Of a DNA stretch of 37,835 nucleotides, positions 6,654 to 14,835 are shown piece after piece. The stretch's first letter is position 1, and each line of letters begins with the position of its first letter. The notes beneath the pieces were generated by a model. The model was not told the origin of the DNA and made no database searches. It saw only the letters and a program-made list of their open reading frames with translations. The stretch is from Gammaproteobacteria bacterium (GTDB lineage Bacteria > Pseudomonadota > Gammaproteobacteria > GCA-001735895), in the NCBI GenBank assembly GCA_022340305.1, contig JAJDOF010000151.1:1-37835 (forward strand), written 5' to 3'. Both the position numbers and the translations under genes were made by a program.

Positions 6654-7787
6654 ATGATATTTAACAAGCTGTCCCGACGTTTCTCGGTAGTCGTTATGGG
6701 TCTGATGGCCATGTTGTCGGTGCCCGTCGCACAGGCCGAGTACCAGTTGAACATGACCGAGGGTGTCACCCCGATCAGCCATGAACTTTATGGCTTGCAC
6801 ATGCTGGTGTTCTGGATTTGTGTCGCGATCGCGGTGATCGTCTTCGGCGTAATGGCGTATTCGATTATGCATCACCGCAAATCGAAGGGTGCAGTCCCTG
6901 CTAATTTTCATGAAAGCACCACGGTTGAAATTATCTGGACAGTCGCGCCCTTGTTGATTCTGATCGGCATAGCTATCCCTGCAACTGCGACGCTGCTCGA
7001 TCTCGAGGACGCCAAGACCAATGCAGACATCACGCTGCAGGTTACCGGGATCCAGTGGAAGTGGAAATACACGTTTGTCGATGAAGACGTCAGTTTCATC
7101 AGTAGCCTGGCGCAAACCAGTCGCGACGTAATCAAAGAACCTACCGGTAACGAAAACTACCTGCTCGAAGTTGATAACGAACTGGTGTTGCCGGTTGGTA
7201 AGAAAATCCGGTTTCTGTTCCATTCGAACGATGTAATCCACGCCTGGTGGGTGCCGGCGCTGGGGGTCAAGCAGGATTCTATTCCCGGGTTTATCAATGA
7301 TTCCTGGGCAACGATCGAAAAACCCGGTATCTATCGTGGCCAGTGTGCCGAGCTTTGCGGCAAGGATCATGGCTTCATGCCGATCGTGGTCAATGCAGTT
7401 AGCGAGCCGGAGTACAACGCATGGCTCGCGGGTATGAAAGCCGAAGCCGCGGCAGCTGCCTCATCGGCCGACAGGGAATGGTCGATGCAGGACCTGTTGG
7501 CGCGTGGCGAAACGGTTTACCAGGCCAACTGTTCAGCCTGTCATGGTCCGACTGGTGCCGGCATTCCCGGTGCTTTCCCGGCGATGACCGGCAGCCCGGT
7601 AGTTACCGGCGCTGCCGCAGGCCATGTTGATATCGTTGTCAACGGCAAGGCCGGTACCGCCATGGCGGCCTTCAAGAACCAGTTAAATGATGTTGATATC
7701 GCTGCGGTTATCACCTTCGAGCGCAACAGTTTCGGTAACAGCGTGGGTGACACCGTTCAGCCGTCCACGATCAAGAATGCAAGATAA
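6654..7787 (+). CDS. coxB: Cytochrome c oxidase subunit II with fused cytochrome c domain (caa3 type)
   Basis: Subunit II takes electrons from cytochrome c and passes them through CuA to subunit I. The 377-residue product has a signal peptide (cleavage probably after ...SVPVAQA, residue 28), two membrane helices (about 47-70 and 92-114), and a CuA domain with ligands His196, Cys231, Glu233, Cys235, His239 and Met242. After a linker it carries a C-terminal cytochrome c domain with CSACH (293-297) and a likely axial Met337 in GTAMAAF, which makes it caa3-like. I chose ATG 6654 because GGGAG sits 6 nt upstream and the signal peptide follows; the frame is open further upstream without similarity. 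Confidence 0.96.
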   Translation: MIFNKLSRRFSVVVMGLMAMLSVPVAQAEYQLNMTEGVTPISHELYGLHMLVFWICVAIAVIVFGVMAYSIMHHRKSKGAVPANFHESTTVEIIWTVAPLLILIGIAIPATATLLDLEDAKTNADITLQVTGIQWKWKYTFVDEDVSFISSLAQTSRDVIKEPTGNENYLLEVDNELVLPVGKKIRFLFHSNDVIHAWWVPALGVKQDSIPGFINDSWATIEKPGIYRGQCAELCGKDHGFMPIVVNAVSEPEYNAWLAGMKAEAAAAASSADREWSMQDLLARGETVYQANCSACHGPTGAGIPGAFPAMTGSPVVTGAAAGHVDIVVNGKAGTAMAAFKNQLNDVDIAAVITFERNSFGNSVGDTVQPSTIKNAR

Positions 7788-7801
7788 GGGGAATTAATCA
7801 G

Positions 7802-9403
7802 ATGTACAACGAAACGACACATGACGGTGAAGGCGCCCACAGCGATCACGATCATCACGGCCCTGCCAAGGGACTGATGCGCTGGGTTACCACGACCAAT
7901 CACAAGGATATCGGCACACTTTATCTTTGGCTTTCATTTACCATGTTGCTGTACGGCGGTTCGATGGCGATGGTGATTCGCCTGGAATTGTTCCAGCCCG
8001 GACTGCAATGGGTTGAACCCCATTTCTTCAACCAGATGACCACCATGCACGGCCTGGTAATGGTATTCGGCGCGATCATGCCGGCTTTCGTCGGCCTTGC
8101 CAACTGGCTTATTCCAATGATGATCGGCGCGCCCGACATGGCCCTGCCACGCATGAACAACTGGAGTTTCTGGATTCTGCCGTTTGCGTTTACCATGCTG
8201 GCCTCGACCACCCTGATGGAAAGCGGTGCGCCGGCCTTCGGCTGGACCTTTTACGCGCCGTTGTCGACGACTTTTGCACCCGACTCCACCGACTTTTTCA
8301 TCTTCGCCGTGCACTTGATGGGTATCTCGTCGGTGATGGGGGCGATCAATGTCATCGCCACCATTTTGAATATGCGCGCGCCCGGCATGACGCTGATGAA
8401 AATGCCACTTTTCGTTTGGACGTGGCTGATCACCGCTTACCTGCTGATTGCGGTTATGCCGGTACTGGCAGGCGCGGTGACCATGATGCTGACCGATCGT
8501 CATTTTGGCACCTCGTTCTTCGACGCTGCCGGTGGTGGCGATCCGGTCATGTTCCAGCACATATTCTGGTTCTTCGGCCATCCCGAGGTCTACATCATGA
8601 TCTTGCCGGCATTTGGCGTTATTTCTGCCATTATCCCGACCTTCGCGCGCAAGCCGCTGTTCGGTTACAGCTCGATGGTGTACGCCACGGCTTCGATCGC
8701 GATCCTGTCCTTCATGGTCTGGGCGCACCACATGTTTACCACCGGTATGCCGGTCGCAGGCGAGCTTTATTTCATGTATGCCACCATCCTGATTTCGGTA
8801 CCGACCGGCGTCAAGGTGTTCAATTGGGTCACCACCATGTGGAAGGGCTCGATGACCTTCGAGACGCCGATGTTGTGGGCGTTGGGCTTTATCGTCATGT
8901 TCACCATTGGCGGCCTCTCTGGTCTGATGCTCGGAGTTGCGCCCGTGGATACTCAATATCACGACACCTACTTCGTGGTAGCACATTTCCACTACGTACT
9001 GGTAACCGGTGCGCTCTACTCGATCATCGCCGCTTTTTACTATTGGGTACCGAAGTGGACTGGGCACATGTATGACGAGAGGCTTGGCAAGATCCATTTC
9101 TGGTGGTCGACGATTGCGGTAAACGTACTGTTTTTCCCGCAGCACTTTCTCGGTCTCGCCGGTATGCCCAGGCGCATTCCGGATTACTCGTTGCAGTTTG
9201 CCGAGTTCAACATGATTTCAAGTATCGGCGGATTTGCCTTTGGCCTGGCACAGGTATTTTTCCTTTACATCGTGATCAAGACTATCAAGGGCGGTGAGAA
9301 GGCAACCGATCGAGTCTGGGAAGGCGCTACCGGCCTCGAGTTCGAACATTTGTCGTCGCCCCCGCCGTACCACAGCTTCAACGAAGCACCTCCGGTCAAG
9401 TAG
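7802..9403 (+). CDS. coxA: Cytochrome c oxidase subunit I
   Basis: The catalytic subunit of the heme-copper oxidase, reducing O2 at the heme a3-CuB centre and pumping protons. The 533-residue product has twelve predicted helices. Low-spin heme ligand His83 lies in TTMHGLVMVFG. CuB and cross-linked Tyr appear in FFGHPEVYIM, the CuB pair in WAHHMFTTGMP, and the heme ligands in DTYFVVAHFHYVL. The Glu-containing GHPEV and the GAPDMALPRMNNWSFW loop place it with A1-type oxidases. The N-terminus is rich in His and Asp. It follows coxB after 14 bp with AAGGGG upstream. Confidence 0.98.
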   Translation: MYNETTHDGEGAHSDHDHHGPAKGLMRWVTTTNHKDIGTLYLWLSFTMLLYGGSMAMVIRLELFQPGLQWVEPHFFNQMTTMHGLVMVFGAIMPAFVGLANWLIPMMIGAPDMALPRMNNWSFWILPFAFTMLASTTLMESGAPAFGWTFYAPLSTTFAPDSTDFFIFAVHLMGISSVMGAINVIATILNMRAPGMTLMKMPLFVWTWLITAYLLIAVMPVLAGAVTMMLTDRHFGTSFFDAAGGGDPVMFQHIFWFFGHPEVYIMILPAFGVISAIIPTFARKPLFGYSSMVYATASIAILSFMVWAHHMFTTGMPVAGELYFMYATILISVPTGVKVFNWVTTMWKGSMTFETPMLWALGFIVMFTIGGLSGLMLGVAPVDTQYHDTYFVVAHFHYVLVTGALYSIIAAFYYWVPKWTGHMYDERLGKIHFWWSTIAVNVLFFPQHFLGLAGMPRRIPDYSLQFAEFNMISSIGGFAFGLAQVFFLYIVIKTIKGGEKATDRVWEGATGLEFEHLSSPPPYHSFNEAPPVK

Positions 9404-9412
9404 GGGGAAGGC

Positions 9413-9562
9413 TTGGCTCTGTTAATGCAGGAAGATGACCGGCATGATGACTACTTCAGATCCAGCGGTCGGCGTAAGCGCACCCTGTGGATTGTGATCG
9501 CTCATGTGCTGGTGGTTGCTGCATTTTTCGTGGCTACCTTTTACTGGGGTAATTTTGCGTGA
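9413..9562 (+). CDS. Small single-helix membrane protein between coxA and ctaG
   Basis: A 49-codon frame that starts with TTG 9413 (GGGGG/GGAAGG just upstream) or with ATG 9425 (45 codons). The product has a charged N-terminus (QEDDRHDDYFRSSGRRKR) and one C-terminal membrane helix (LWIVIAHVLVVAAFFVATFYWG). Its stop overlaps the GTG start of ctaG (GTGA), which strongly suggests translation and coupling. Tiny membrane proteins described as small cytochrome oxidase assembly proteins occur at this place in other proteobacterial cox operons; I infer the same role but have no sequence proof. Confidence 0.7.
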   Translation: MALLMQEDDRHDDYFRSSGRRKRTLWIVIAHVLVVAAFFVATFYWGNFA

Positions 9563-10071
9563 ATAAAAGTGCGCTCAAGCTGGCAATCATACCACTGCTG
9601 ATGTTTGGCTTTGGTTTCGCGCTGGTGCCGCTGTATGACGTGTTTTGTGATATTACCGGATTGAACGGTAAGACCGGCCGTGTCGAAGCTTCCGAAATCA
9701 ATGCTGATCTGGTAGATCGCTCACGCACTATCGAAGTGCGATTCCTGGCGAATACGAATACGGGCTTGCCGTGGAGTTTTGAGCCACTGGTCAAGAAGAT
9801 GCAAGTTCATCCCGGTCAGGTTTACGAAGCGGTATATCGGGTGCGTAGTGCGAGCGACAACAAGACGATGGGACAGGCTGTACCCAGTGTTTCGCCGGGG
9901 CTTGCGGCGCAGCATTTTAATAAAACCGAGTGTTTCTGTTTTACCCAGCAGGAACTCGAGGGGCGTGAAACACGCGATATGCCGATACAATTTATCGTTG
10001 ATACCGACATTTCGGCAGACATTGAACAGATTACCTTGTCATATACGTTTTTCAGTGTGGACCAGGGCTAG
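9559..10071 (+). CDS. ctaG: Cytochrome c oxidase assembly protein CtaG (Cox11)
   Basis: Cox11/CtaG delivers copper to the CuB site of subunit I on the periplasmic side of the inner membrane. The 170-residue product has one N-terminal helix (LAIIPLLMFGFGFALVPLYDVFC) and the periplasmic beta-domain with the copper-binding CFCF motif (KTECFCFTQQEL). NTNTGLPWSFEP and the PVSPGxAxxHFNK-like stretch (SVSPGLAAQHFNKTECFC) are family hallmarks. It starts with GTG, overlapping the stop of the small upstream ORF by 4 bp. Confidence 0.95.
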   Translation: MNKSALKLAIIPLLMFGFGFALVPLYDVFCDITGLNGKTGRVEASEINADLVDRSRTIEVRFLANTNTGLPWSFEPLVKKMQVHPGQVYEAVYRVRSASDNKTMGQAVPSVSPGLAAQHFNKTECFCFTQQELEGRETRDMPIQFIVDTDISADIEQITLSYTFFSVDQG

Positions 10072-10111
10072 ATACGATCTAACGCATACAGGATAGAGAG
10101 AGAGATAATCC

Positions 10112-10990
10112 ATGAGCAGTACAACAAGTAACGAAGATTATTATGTACCCCACGGCACCTACTGGCCGATTATCGGTTCCATCGGCTTGTCGTTGACAGT
10201 AATTGGTACTGCCAATTTCCTGCATGGCACCTGGAGTGCAACCCCGATTTTTGTCGGCCTGGCTATCATCATCTTCATGATGTACGGCTGGTTTGGCACG
10301 GTGGTCACCGAATCGCTGGCAGGGATGTACAACAAACAGGTCGACATGTCATTTCGCTGGGGCATGGGCTGGTTTATCTTCTCCGAGGTCATGTTCTTCG
10401 CCGCTTTCTTCGGCGCGTTGTTTTATGCGCGCGCCTACTCGGTGCCGTGGCTTGATGGCGCCTCCAACAACGATGCCACCGCGCAGTACCTGTGGCCGGA
10501 TTTCGAGGCCGCCTGGCCGCTGCTGTCGGTGCCGTTGGCGGATAAGTTTTCAGAGGCGAAGCATGCCATGGGTGCCTGGGGTTTGCCGGCAATCAACACG
10601 TTGATCCTGCTGACCTCGGGTTTGACGGTCACCCTTGCTCACTGGGCGCTGAAACGTAGAGACAACGTCTGGCTGGTTTACTGGTTGTTCGCAACCGTGG
10701 CGCTGGGTTTTGGCTTTGTATTTTTGCAGGCCTACGAATATTCACATGCCTACCAGGATCTAAACCTGCGGCTCGATTCAGGGATATACGGCAGTACCTT
10801 TTACATGTTGACCGGCTTCCACGGTTTTCACGTCACCATGGGTGCGACCATGCTGTTAGTCATCATGATTCGCGCGGCCAAGGGGCATTTTACTCCAGAA
10901 AATCATTTTGCCTTCGAGGCGGTGGCCTGGTATTGGCACTTTGTCGATGTGGTCTGGCTGGGATTGTTTATCTTCGTCTACTGGCTGTAG
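10112..10990 (+). CDS. coxC: Cytochrome c oxidase subunit III
   Basis: Subunit III stabilises the oxidase core and supports proton uptake. The 292-residue product has the seven-helix pattern. Recognisable stretches are YYVPHGTYWPI at the N-terminus, MSFRWGMGWFIFSEVMFFAAFFGALFYAR, QAYEYSHAY, YGSTFYMLTGFHGFHVTMGA and AVAWYWHFVDVVWLGLFIFVYWL at the end. It follows ctaG by 40 bp with GGATAGAGAGAGAG upstream and is the last gene of the operon before a strong terminator. Confidence 0.97.
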   Translation: MSSTTSNEDYYVPHGTYWPIIGSIGLSLTVIGTANFLHGTWSATPIFVGLAIIIFMMYGWFGTVVTESLAGMYNKQVDMSFRWGMGWFIFSEVMFFAAFFGALFYARAYSVPWLDGASNNDATAQYLWPDFEAAWPLLSVPLADKFSEAKHAMGAWGLPAINTLILLTSGLTVTLAHWALKRRDNVWLVYWLFATVALGFGFVFLQAYEYSHAYQDLNLRLDSGIYGSTFYMLTGFHGFHVTMGATMLLVIMIRAAKGHFTPENHFAFEAVAWYWHFVDVVWLGLFIFVYWL

Positions 10991-11010
10991 ACGCAGCGCG
11001 ATAGTTCGAA

Positions 11011-11037
11011 AGCACGGCCTCGGCCGTGCTTTTTTTT
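11011..11037 (+). terminator. Intrinsic terminator of the cox operon
   Basis: AGCACGGC (11011-11018) pairs with GCCGTGCT (11023-11030) across a CTCG loop, followed by a run of eight T (11030-11037). It is a textbook Rho-independent terminator 21 bp after the coxC stop. Confidence 0.92.
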
Positions 11038-11053
11038 GTGCTGAATCTGCCGT

Positions 11054-12841
11054 TCAGGTTTTCGACGCAATCAGGGCCGTGAAGTCGATCGCACTCATCG
11101 GTCTTGAGTACAGATAGCCCTGGCCGAAGTCGCAACCGATTTCCCGGAGAATTCGGTCCTGTGATTTGCTTTCAACGCCTTCCGCGATGACCTGGATGCC
11201 GAGTTTGTGCGCCATCGCGATCGTCGCCTCACACAGGACGAGATCGTTTTGTTCGTGATCGAGATTACGCACGAAACCCTGGTCAATTTTGAGGTAATTG
11301 ATATCGAATTGTTTCAGGTGGGATAGCGAAGAATAGCCGGTACCGAAATCGTCGATCGCAACCTGGATGTCGGCATCGCGAAACTCGATCAGGCGATTGG
11401 TAATGTGGTCGCTGGGATCCTTCAGTAAACCCTCTGCAATCTCCACGCTTATCGCTGTCCCATCGATGCCCTGTTCGATGAGATGCGTAAACCATTGATT
11501 CATTCCAGTAGATTCGTCGATCCATTGTAATGGCGAAGTGTTAATGCTGACCTGAATATCGCTGTTGAATTGATGCCGCCAGTTTTTGACCTGCTGGCTT
11601 GCCTGGTAAAATACCCAGTTGCCGATTTCGCCAATCAAGCCGGTTTCTTCGGCGATGGGGATGAATACAGCGGGACTGACCATACCCGTTTCGGGATGAT
11701 GCCAGCGCAGTAGCGCTTCCGCCCTGGTAAAACTGCCGTCGAGCAGGCTTACGATCGGCTGGTAGTAAACTTCAAACTGGGATTGATTCACTGCCTCGCG
11801 TAAATCCGTGATTATCTGACGCTTGCGCTGGGCGCGCTCCTGAATTTCCGAGGTGAAGAACTGGTAGCGATTGCGACCGCTCGCTTTTGCGGCATACATG
11901 GCCTGGTCAGCATTACGCCGCAGGATTTCAATATCGTTGGCGTCATCCGGATAAAATGAAACGCCGATACTCGCCGTCGGATAGACGACTTTATTATCCA
12001 GGTTTAGCGGTTCGGACAGGGTATCAAGGAGTTGCTGGCAGATGCGCTCTACGGCTAACTGATCTTCGATCTGTCCAAGAATTATGATGAACTCATCGCC
12101 GCTCGGGCGCGACACCGTATCGACCTCGCGTACGGATTTTTTGAGTCGGTTGGCGACTTCGACCAGCAACAGGTCGCCCATATCGTGGCCCAGGGAGTCA
12201 TTGACCGCCTTGAAGCGATCCAGGTCGACGTAGAGCAGTGCCAGCGAGAGCTTGCTACGGTCGCAACTGAGCGCTTCGTGCTCCAGCCGCTGCATAAACA
12301 GATTGCGATTGGGCAGGTTGGTGAGCGAATCAAAGTTCGCCTGATTCCAGATAATGGCTTCGGCTCGTTTGCGCTTTGAGATATCGCGAATATAGGCGAT
12401 GAATTCCTGCAGATCGGGCGAGTCGATGACCGAAATCGATAACTCGACGGGAAACTCATGACCGTCACGGTGCAGGGCATCTATTTCAATCAGTGTGTTC
12501 AGTACCGTAGTGTCGCCACTCGCCAGGTAGCGTTGCATGCCCGTACGATGACCTTCGCGGTAGCGTTCGGGAATAATAGTTAACTCGATAGTCTGTTCGA
12601 GAATTTCTTCGGCACGCCAGCCAAATATCTTTTCTGCCTGGAGATTCCAGCCGGTAATGTATCCATCGAAGTCCATTTGTACGATCGCATCGATCGATGT
12701 TCCAAAGAAAGCTTCGAGTTTGCTGTGCTGGGCGAGAATTATTTCCTTCTTCTGCCGCAGGTCGGTTTCGAGCGCCGCTACTTTATTTCCTAGCAGGGTA
12801 ATGGTTTCAGTGCTGTCCTGGAGCGGATCTCTTTGCGCCAT
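11054..12841 (-). CDS. PAS-GGDEF-EAL cyclic di-GMP signalling protein
   Basis: A 595-residue soluble protein: a short coiled-coil N-terminus (about 10-40), a PAS domain (about 42-160) ending in the PAC-type FIAYIRDISKRKRAE, a GGDEF domain (about 165-330), then an EAL domain (about 345-590). The cyclase signature is SGDEF (247-251) instead of GGDEF, with an RxxD inhibition site (Arg238-Asp241) at the right spacing. The phosphodiesterase domain looks intact: EAL (375-377), the E of EIAE, DDFGTGYSS, LKIDQ and AEGVES. It may therefore degrade c-di-GMP, with GTP-binding or cyclase activity possible. No membrane segment is seen. A CTATACT element upstream suggests stationary-phase control. Confidence 0.93.
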   Translation of the reverse strand: MAQRDPLQDSTETITLLGNKVAALETDLRQKKEIILAQHSKLEAFFGTSIDAIVQMDFDGYITGWNLQAEKIFGWRAEEILEQTIELTIIPERYREGHRTGMQRYLASGDTTVLNTLIEIDALHRDGHEFPVELSISVIDSPDLQEFIAYIRDISKRKRAEAIIWNQANFDSLTNLPNRNLFMQRLEHEALSCDRSKLSLALLYVDLDRFKAVNDSLGHDMGDLLLVEVANRLKKSVREVDTVSRPSGDEFIIILGQIEDQLAVERICQQLLDTLSEPLNLDNKVVYPTASIGVSFYPDDANDIEILRRNADQAMYAAKASGRNRYQFFTSEIQERAQRKRQIITDLREAVNQSQFEVYYQPIVSLLDGSFTRAEALLRWHHPETGMVSPAVFIPIAEETGLIGEIGNWVFYQASQQVKNWRHQFNSDIQVSINTSPLQWIDESTGMNQWFTHLIEQGIDGTAISVEIAEGLLKDPSDHITNRLIEFRDADIQVAIDDFGTGYSSLSHLKQFDINYLKIDQGFVRNLDHEQNDLVLCEATIAMAHKLGIQVIAEGVESKSQDRILREIGCDFGQGYLYSRPMSAIDFTALIASKT

Positions 12842-12871
12842 CTCGTGTGAATTTGCGTTGAGTTAGCAAAG

Positions 12872-12878
12872 AGTATAG
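12872..12878 (-). promoter_or_regulatory. Possible sigmaS-type -10 for the PAS-GGDEF-EAL gene
   Basis: CTATACT on the minus strand, about 30 nt before the start codon, equals the sigmaS -10 consensus and lacks a good -35 at 16-17 bp, as sigmaS promoters often do. Prediction only. Confidence 0.4.
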
Positions 12879-12906
12879 TCACTATTTAAGTACTTGGAGT
12901 GGACGC

Positions 12907-12932
12907 AAAAAAGCCCGGGCTAGCCGGGCTTT
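12907..12932 (-). terminator. Intrinsic terminator of rpoH
   Basis: AAAGCCCGG (12910-12918) and CCGGGCTTT (12924-12932) form a 9-bp stem with a 5-nt loop. Read on the minus strand it ends in a run of six T (complement of 12907-12912). It lies 18 bp past the rpoH stop. Confidence 0.88.
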
Positions 12933-12950
12933 CTGTTCACTGTAGAGCCT

Positions 12951-13817
12951 TCAGCTGGCGAAAGATGTTTTTATCGTTTTGAACGCATTGCTTTCGATCT
13001 GGCGAATGCGCTCCGCCGATATACCATACTCATCTGCTAGTTCGTGCAGGGTTGCCTTGGGCTCGGTCAACCAGCGCCGCGTCACAATCTCCTTGCTGCG
13101 GTCATCAAGATTCTGCAGTGCTGTGCCGAGCATCTCATGATTGCTATCCTCGGTATCCTGCGCCAGCAGTGCCGTTTCCGGCGAGGGGATACTGGATATC
13201 AGTGAGTTGGCAGGCGCGAGGTAAGCACTGTCGTCGTCTTCATCGGTAGCAGGATCGAAACCAATATCGTAGTTGTTCAGACGATTTTCCATTTCGATGA
13301 CGTTTTCGCGTGTTACCCCGAGGGTTTCTGCGACGTGATCGATTTCTTCCGACTTGAACCAGCCCAGGCGGGTTTTCTGGCTGCGCAGTTTGAAGAACAA
13401 CTTGCGTTGTGCCTTGGTGGTGGCCACCTTGACGATGCGCCAGTTTTTCAGGATGAACTCGTGAATTTCGGCCTTGATCCAGTGCACCGCAAAGGATACC
13501 AGGCGTACCCCAACGTCCGGACGAAAGCGCTTAACAGCCTTCATCAAGCCGATGCTACCTTCCTGGATCAGATCGGCAATGGACAGGCCGTAGCCCGCGT
13601 AGTTATTGGCGATTTTAATTACAAAACGCAGGTGCGGCAGTACGAGTTTTTGTGCCGATTCGATATTGCCGGTTTCCTGTAAATCCTGCGCCAACGAATA
13701 CTCTTCTTCCGCGGTCAGGATAGGTATGCGTCGAGCTGCCTGTATGTAGGCATCCAGATTGCCGCTACCCCTCAATACCGGCATGGTAGCTGTCGTATTA
13801 ACCAGTTGTGTGCTCAT
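12951..13817 (-). CDS. rpoH: RNA polymerase heat-shock sigma factor RpoH (sigma32)
   Basis: Sigma32 directs RNA polymerase to heat-shock promoters. From ATG 13817 the product is 288 residues, near the usual 284. Region 2 reads DLIQEGSIGLMKAVKRFRP and FAVHWIKAEIHEFIL. The RpoH box, which binds core enzyme and separates RpoH from other sigmas, is QRKLFFKLR. Region 4.2 is ATLHELADEYGISAERIRQIE. I chose 13817 (MSTQLV, with TGAGGT upstream) over the in-frame ATG 13847, because the latter lies inside an inverted repeat and adds ten unrelated residues. Related genomes have ftsX directly upstream; here slyD and a receiver protein intervene. A CIRCE-like operator precedes the gene. Confidence 0.96.
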   Translation of the reverse strand: MSTQLVNTTATMPVLRGSGNLDAYIQAARRIPILTAEEEYSLAQDLQETGNIESAQKLVLPHLRFVIKIANNYAGYGLSIADLIQEGSIGLMKAVKRFRPDVGVRLVSFAVHWIKAEIHEFILKNWRIVKVATTKAQRKLFFKLRSQKTRLGWFKSEEIDHVAETLGVTRENVIEMENRLNNYDIGFDPATDEDDDSAYLAPANSLISSIPSPETALLAQDTEDSNHEMLGTALQNLDDRSKEIVTRRWLTEPKATLHELADEYGISAERIRQIESNAFKTIKTSFAS

Positions 13818-13840
13818 ATTGACCTCATTGTAGCCTAGTT

Positions 13841-13867
13841 CTGGCACTCATGTCATTCGAGTGCCAG
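13841..13867. promoter_or_regulatory. CIRCE-like operator (HrcA site) upstream of rpoH
   Basis: CTGGCACTC (13841-13849), a 9-bp spacer, and GAGTGCCAG (13859-13867) form a perfect inverted repeat. The CIRCE consensus is TTAGCACTC, 9 bp, GAGTGCTAA, so the GCACTC/GAGTGC core and the spacer length both match. It begins 24 bp before the rpoH start codon and lies right after the predicted -10, where HrcA binding would block transcription. Confidence 0.7.
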
Positions 13868-13869
13868 TC

Positions 13870-13899
13870 ATTAGAGCATATTCGTCGCAAACAGTTCAA
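13870..13899 (-). promoter_or_regulatory. Predicted promoter of rpoH
   Basis: On the minus strand TTGAAC (13894-13899), an 18-bp spacer and TCTAAT (13870-13875) resemble a sigma70 promoter. The start point would fall inside the CIRCE-like repeat. A CTTGAA -35-like start recalls sigma32 promoters but no CCCAT-type -10 follows. Confidence 0.5.
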
Positions 13900-14144
13900 G
13901 TTTATTAGCAAATATTAATATACCCGCTAACTCTATGGATATTAACGAAAATATCGCTATGTATACGCAAGAAATGGAACTTTGGATCAATGTGGAAACC
14001 GGGTCCATGATAGCTAAAGCCGTCAACCGAAGGTTGAGGTCCTCTGCTGGAGTTGCACCGGTTGATAAGTAGAGGCCGGTCTGTCGACGGCCAGCACGAC
14101 TTTGCCCAGGCGCAACTGGCTGGTTTCATACCCGACCGACCGCA

Positions 14145-14172
14145 TTTAACTTATGCTGGTGAATGGTATAAT
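14145..14172 (+). promoter_or_regulatory. Predicted promoter of slyD
   Basis: TTTAAC (14145-14150), a 16-bp spacer and a perfect TATAAT (14167-14172). The start point would be about 130 nt before the slyD ATG. Confidence 0.5.
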
Positions 14173-14311
14173 ACGTCCTCGTAGAGCCCGCCACGAGTGT
14201 TGTTTTTCCCATAGTTCTTTGCGTGCGGTGTACGCCGGTTTGATCCATCAGAGAACCTGCGCTGCGAAAACCCAGACTATTTTTAAACCTACAGAAACAG
14301 GAAAAGCAGAC

Positions 14312-14800
14312 ATGACAATTACCGAGCACAAGGTTGTCTCGATTCACTACAAGGTCGCTGATGCCGCGAATGCCGAGGTTATCGATTCTTCCGAAGATGG
14401 CGATCCGATGACTTATCTGCATGGTGCGCAAAACATAATACCCGGGCTTGAACAGGCGCTGGAAGGCAAGGTCGTCGGCGATGAACTCGAGGTTACCGTG
14501 GAACCCCAGGATGCCTACGGCGAGTACAGTGAAGACCGTATCCAGCAGGTGCCGATCGCAGCTTTCGCAGAAATGGAAAAGATTGAGCCTGGCATGGTCG
14601 TCACTGCGCAATCAGGCGAGGGACAGATTAATCTGATTGTGACCGAAGTCGACGAAACGACGGTGACCGTGGATGCCAATCACCCGTTGGCCGGGAAATC
14701 TTTAACCTTCGATGTCAAGGTCCAAGCCGTGCGCGACGCCAGTGAAGAGGAAATTGCGCATGGCCATGTACACGGTGCCGGTGGACACCATCACGATTAG
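14312..14800 (+). CDS. slyD: FKBP-type peptidyl-prolyl isomerase SlyD
   Basis: SlyD is a cytoplasmic proline isomerase and chaperone that also binds nickel. The 162-residue product has the split FKBP domain with the inserted flap: YLHGAQNIIPGLEQALEGKVVGDE, then VEPQDAYGEYSEDRIQQVP, and later NHPLAGKSLTFDVKVQAVR. The tail HGHVHGAGGHHHD is a short His-rich metal-binding end, much shorter than the E. coli one. I chose ATG 14312 (AGGAAA upstream, family start MTI...). The frame is open back to 14153, without similarity. Convergent with the receiver protein gene. Confidence 0.93.
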   Translation: MTITEHKVVSIHYKVADAANAEVIDSSEDGDPMTYLHGAQNIIPGLEQALEGKVVGDELEVTVEPQDAYGEYSEDRIQQVPIAAFAEMEKIEPGMVVTAQSGEGQINLIVTEVDETTVTVDANHPLAGKSLTFDVKVQAVRDASEEEIAHGHVHGAGGHHHD

Positions 14801-14835
14801 TCCGGCAGGATAAATCCGCCAGGCCGCCGCGCGGA

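Larger units (their letters stand above)
13868..14311. other. Intergenic region between rpoH and slyD (444 bp)
   Basis: It holds the divergent predicted promoters of rpoH (13870-13899) and slyD (14145-14172). In between, 14019-14091 can fold: TCAACC/GGTTGA hairpin (14023-14037), CCTCT/AGAGG stem (14041-14045 with 14071-14075), and GCCGTC/GACGGC ends (14019-14024 with 14086-14091). The same stretch also reads as a 40-codon minus-strand ORF (14023-14145). Neither a known RNA family nor a known protein is recognised. The 140 bp between the slyD promoter and slyD form an unusually long leader without a recognised element. Confidence 0.5.

Noticed and set aside
7934..9145. 403-codon minus-strand ORF opposite coxA
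   Set aside because: Low-complexity, His/Arg-rich and without similarity; a shadow of the coxA codons.
13818..13847. Longer RpoH start at 13847
   Set aside because: It lies inside the CIRCE-like repeat and lacks homology; MSTQ at 13817 has a proper ribosome site.
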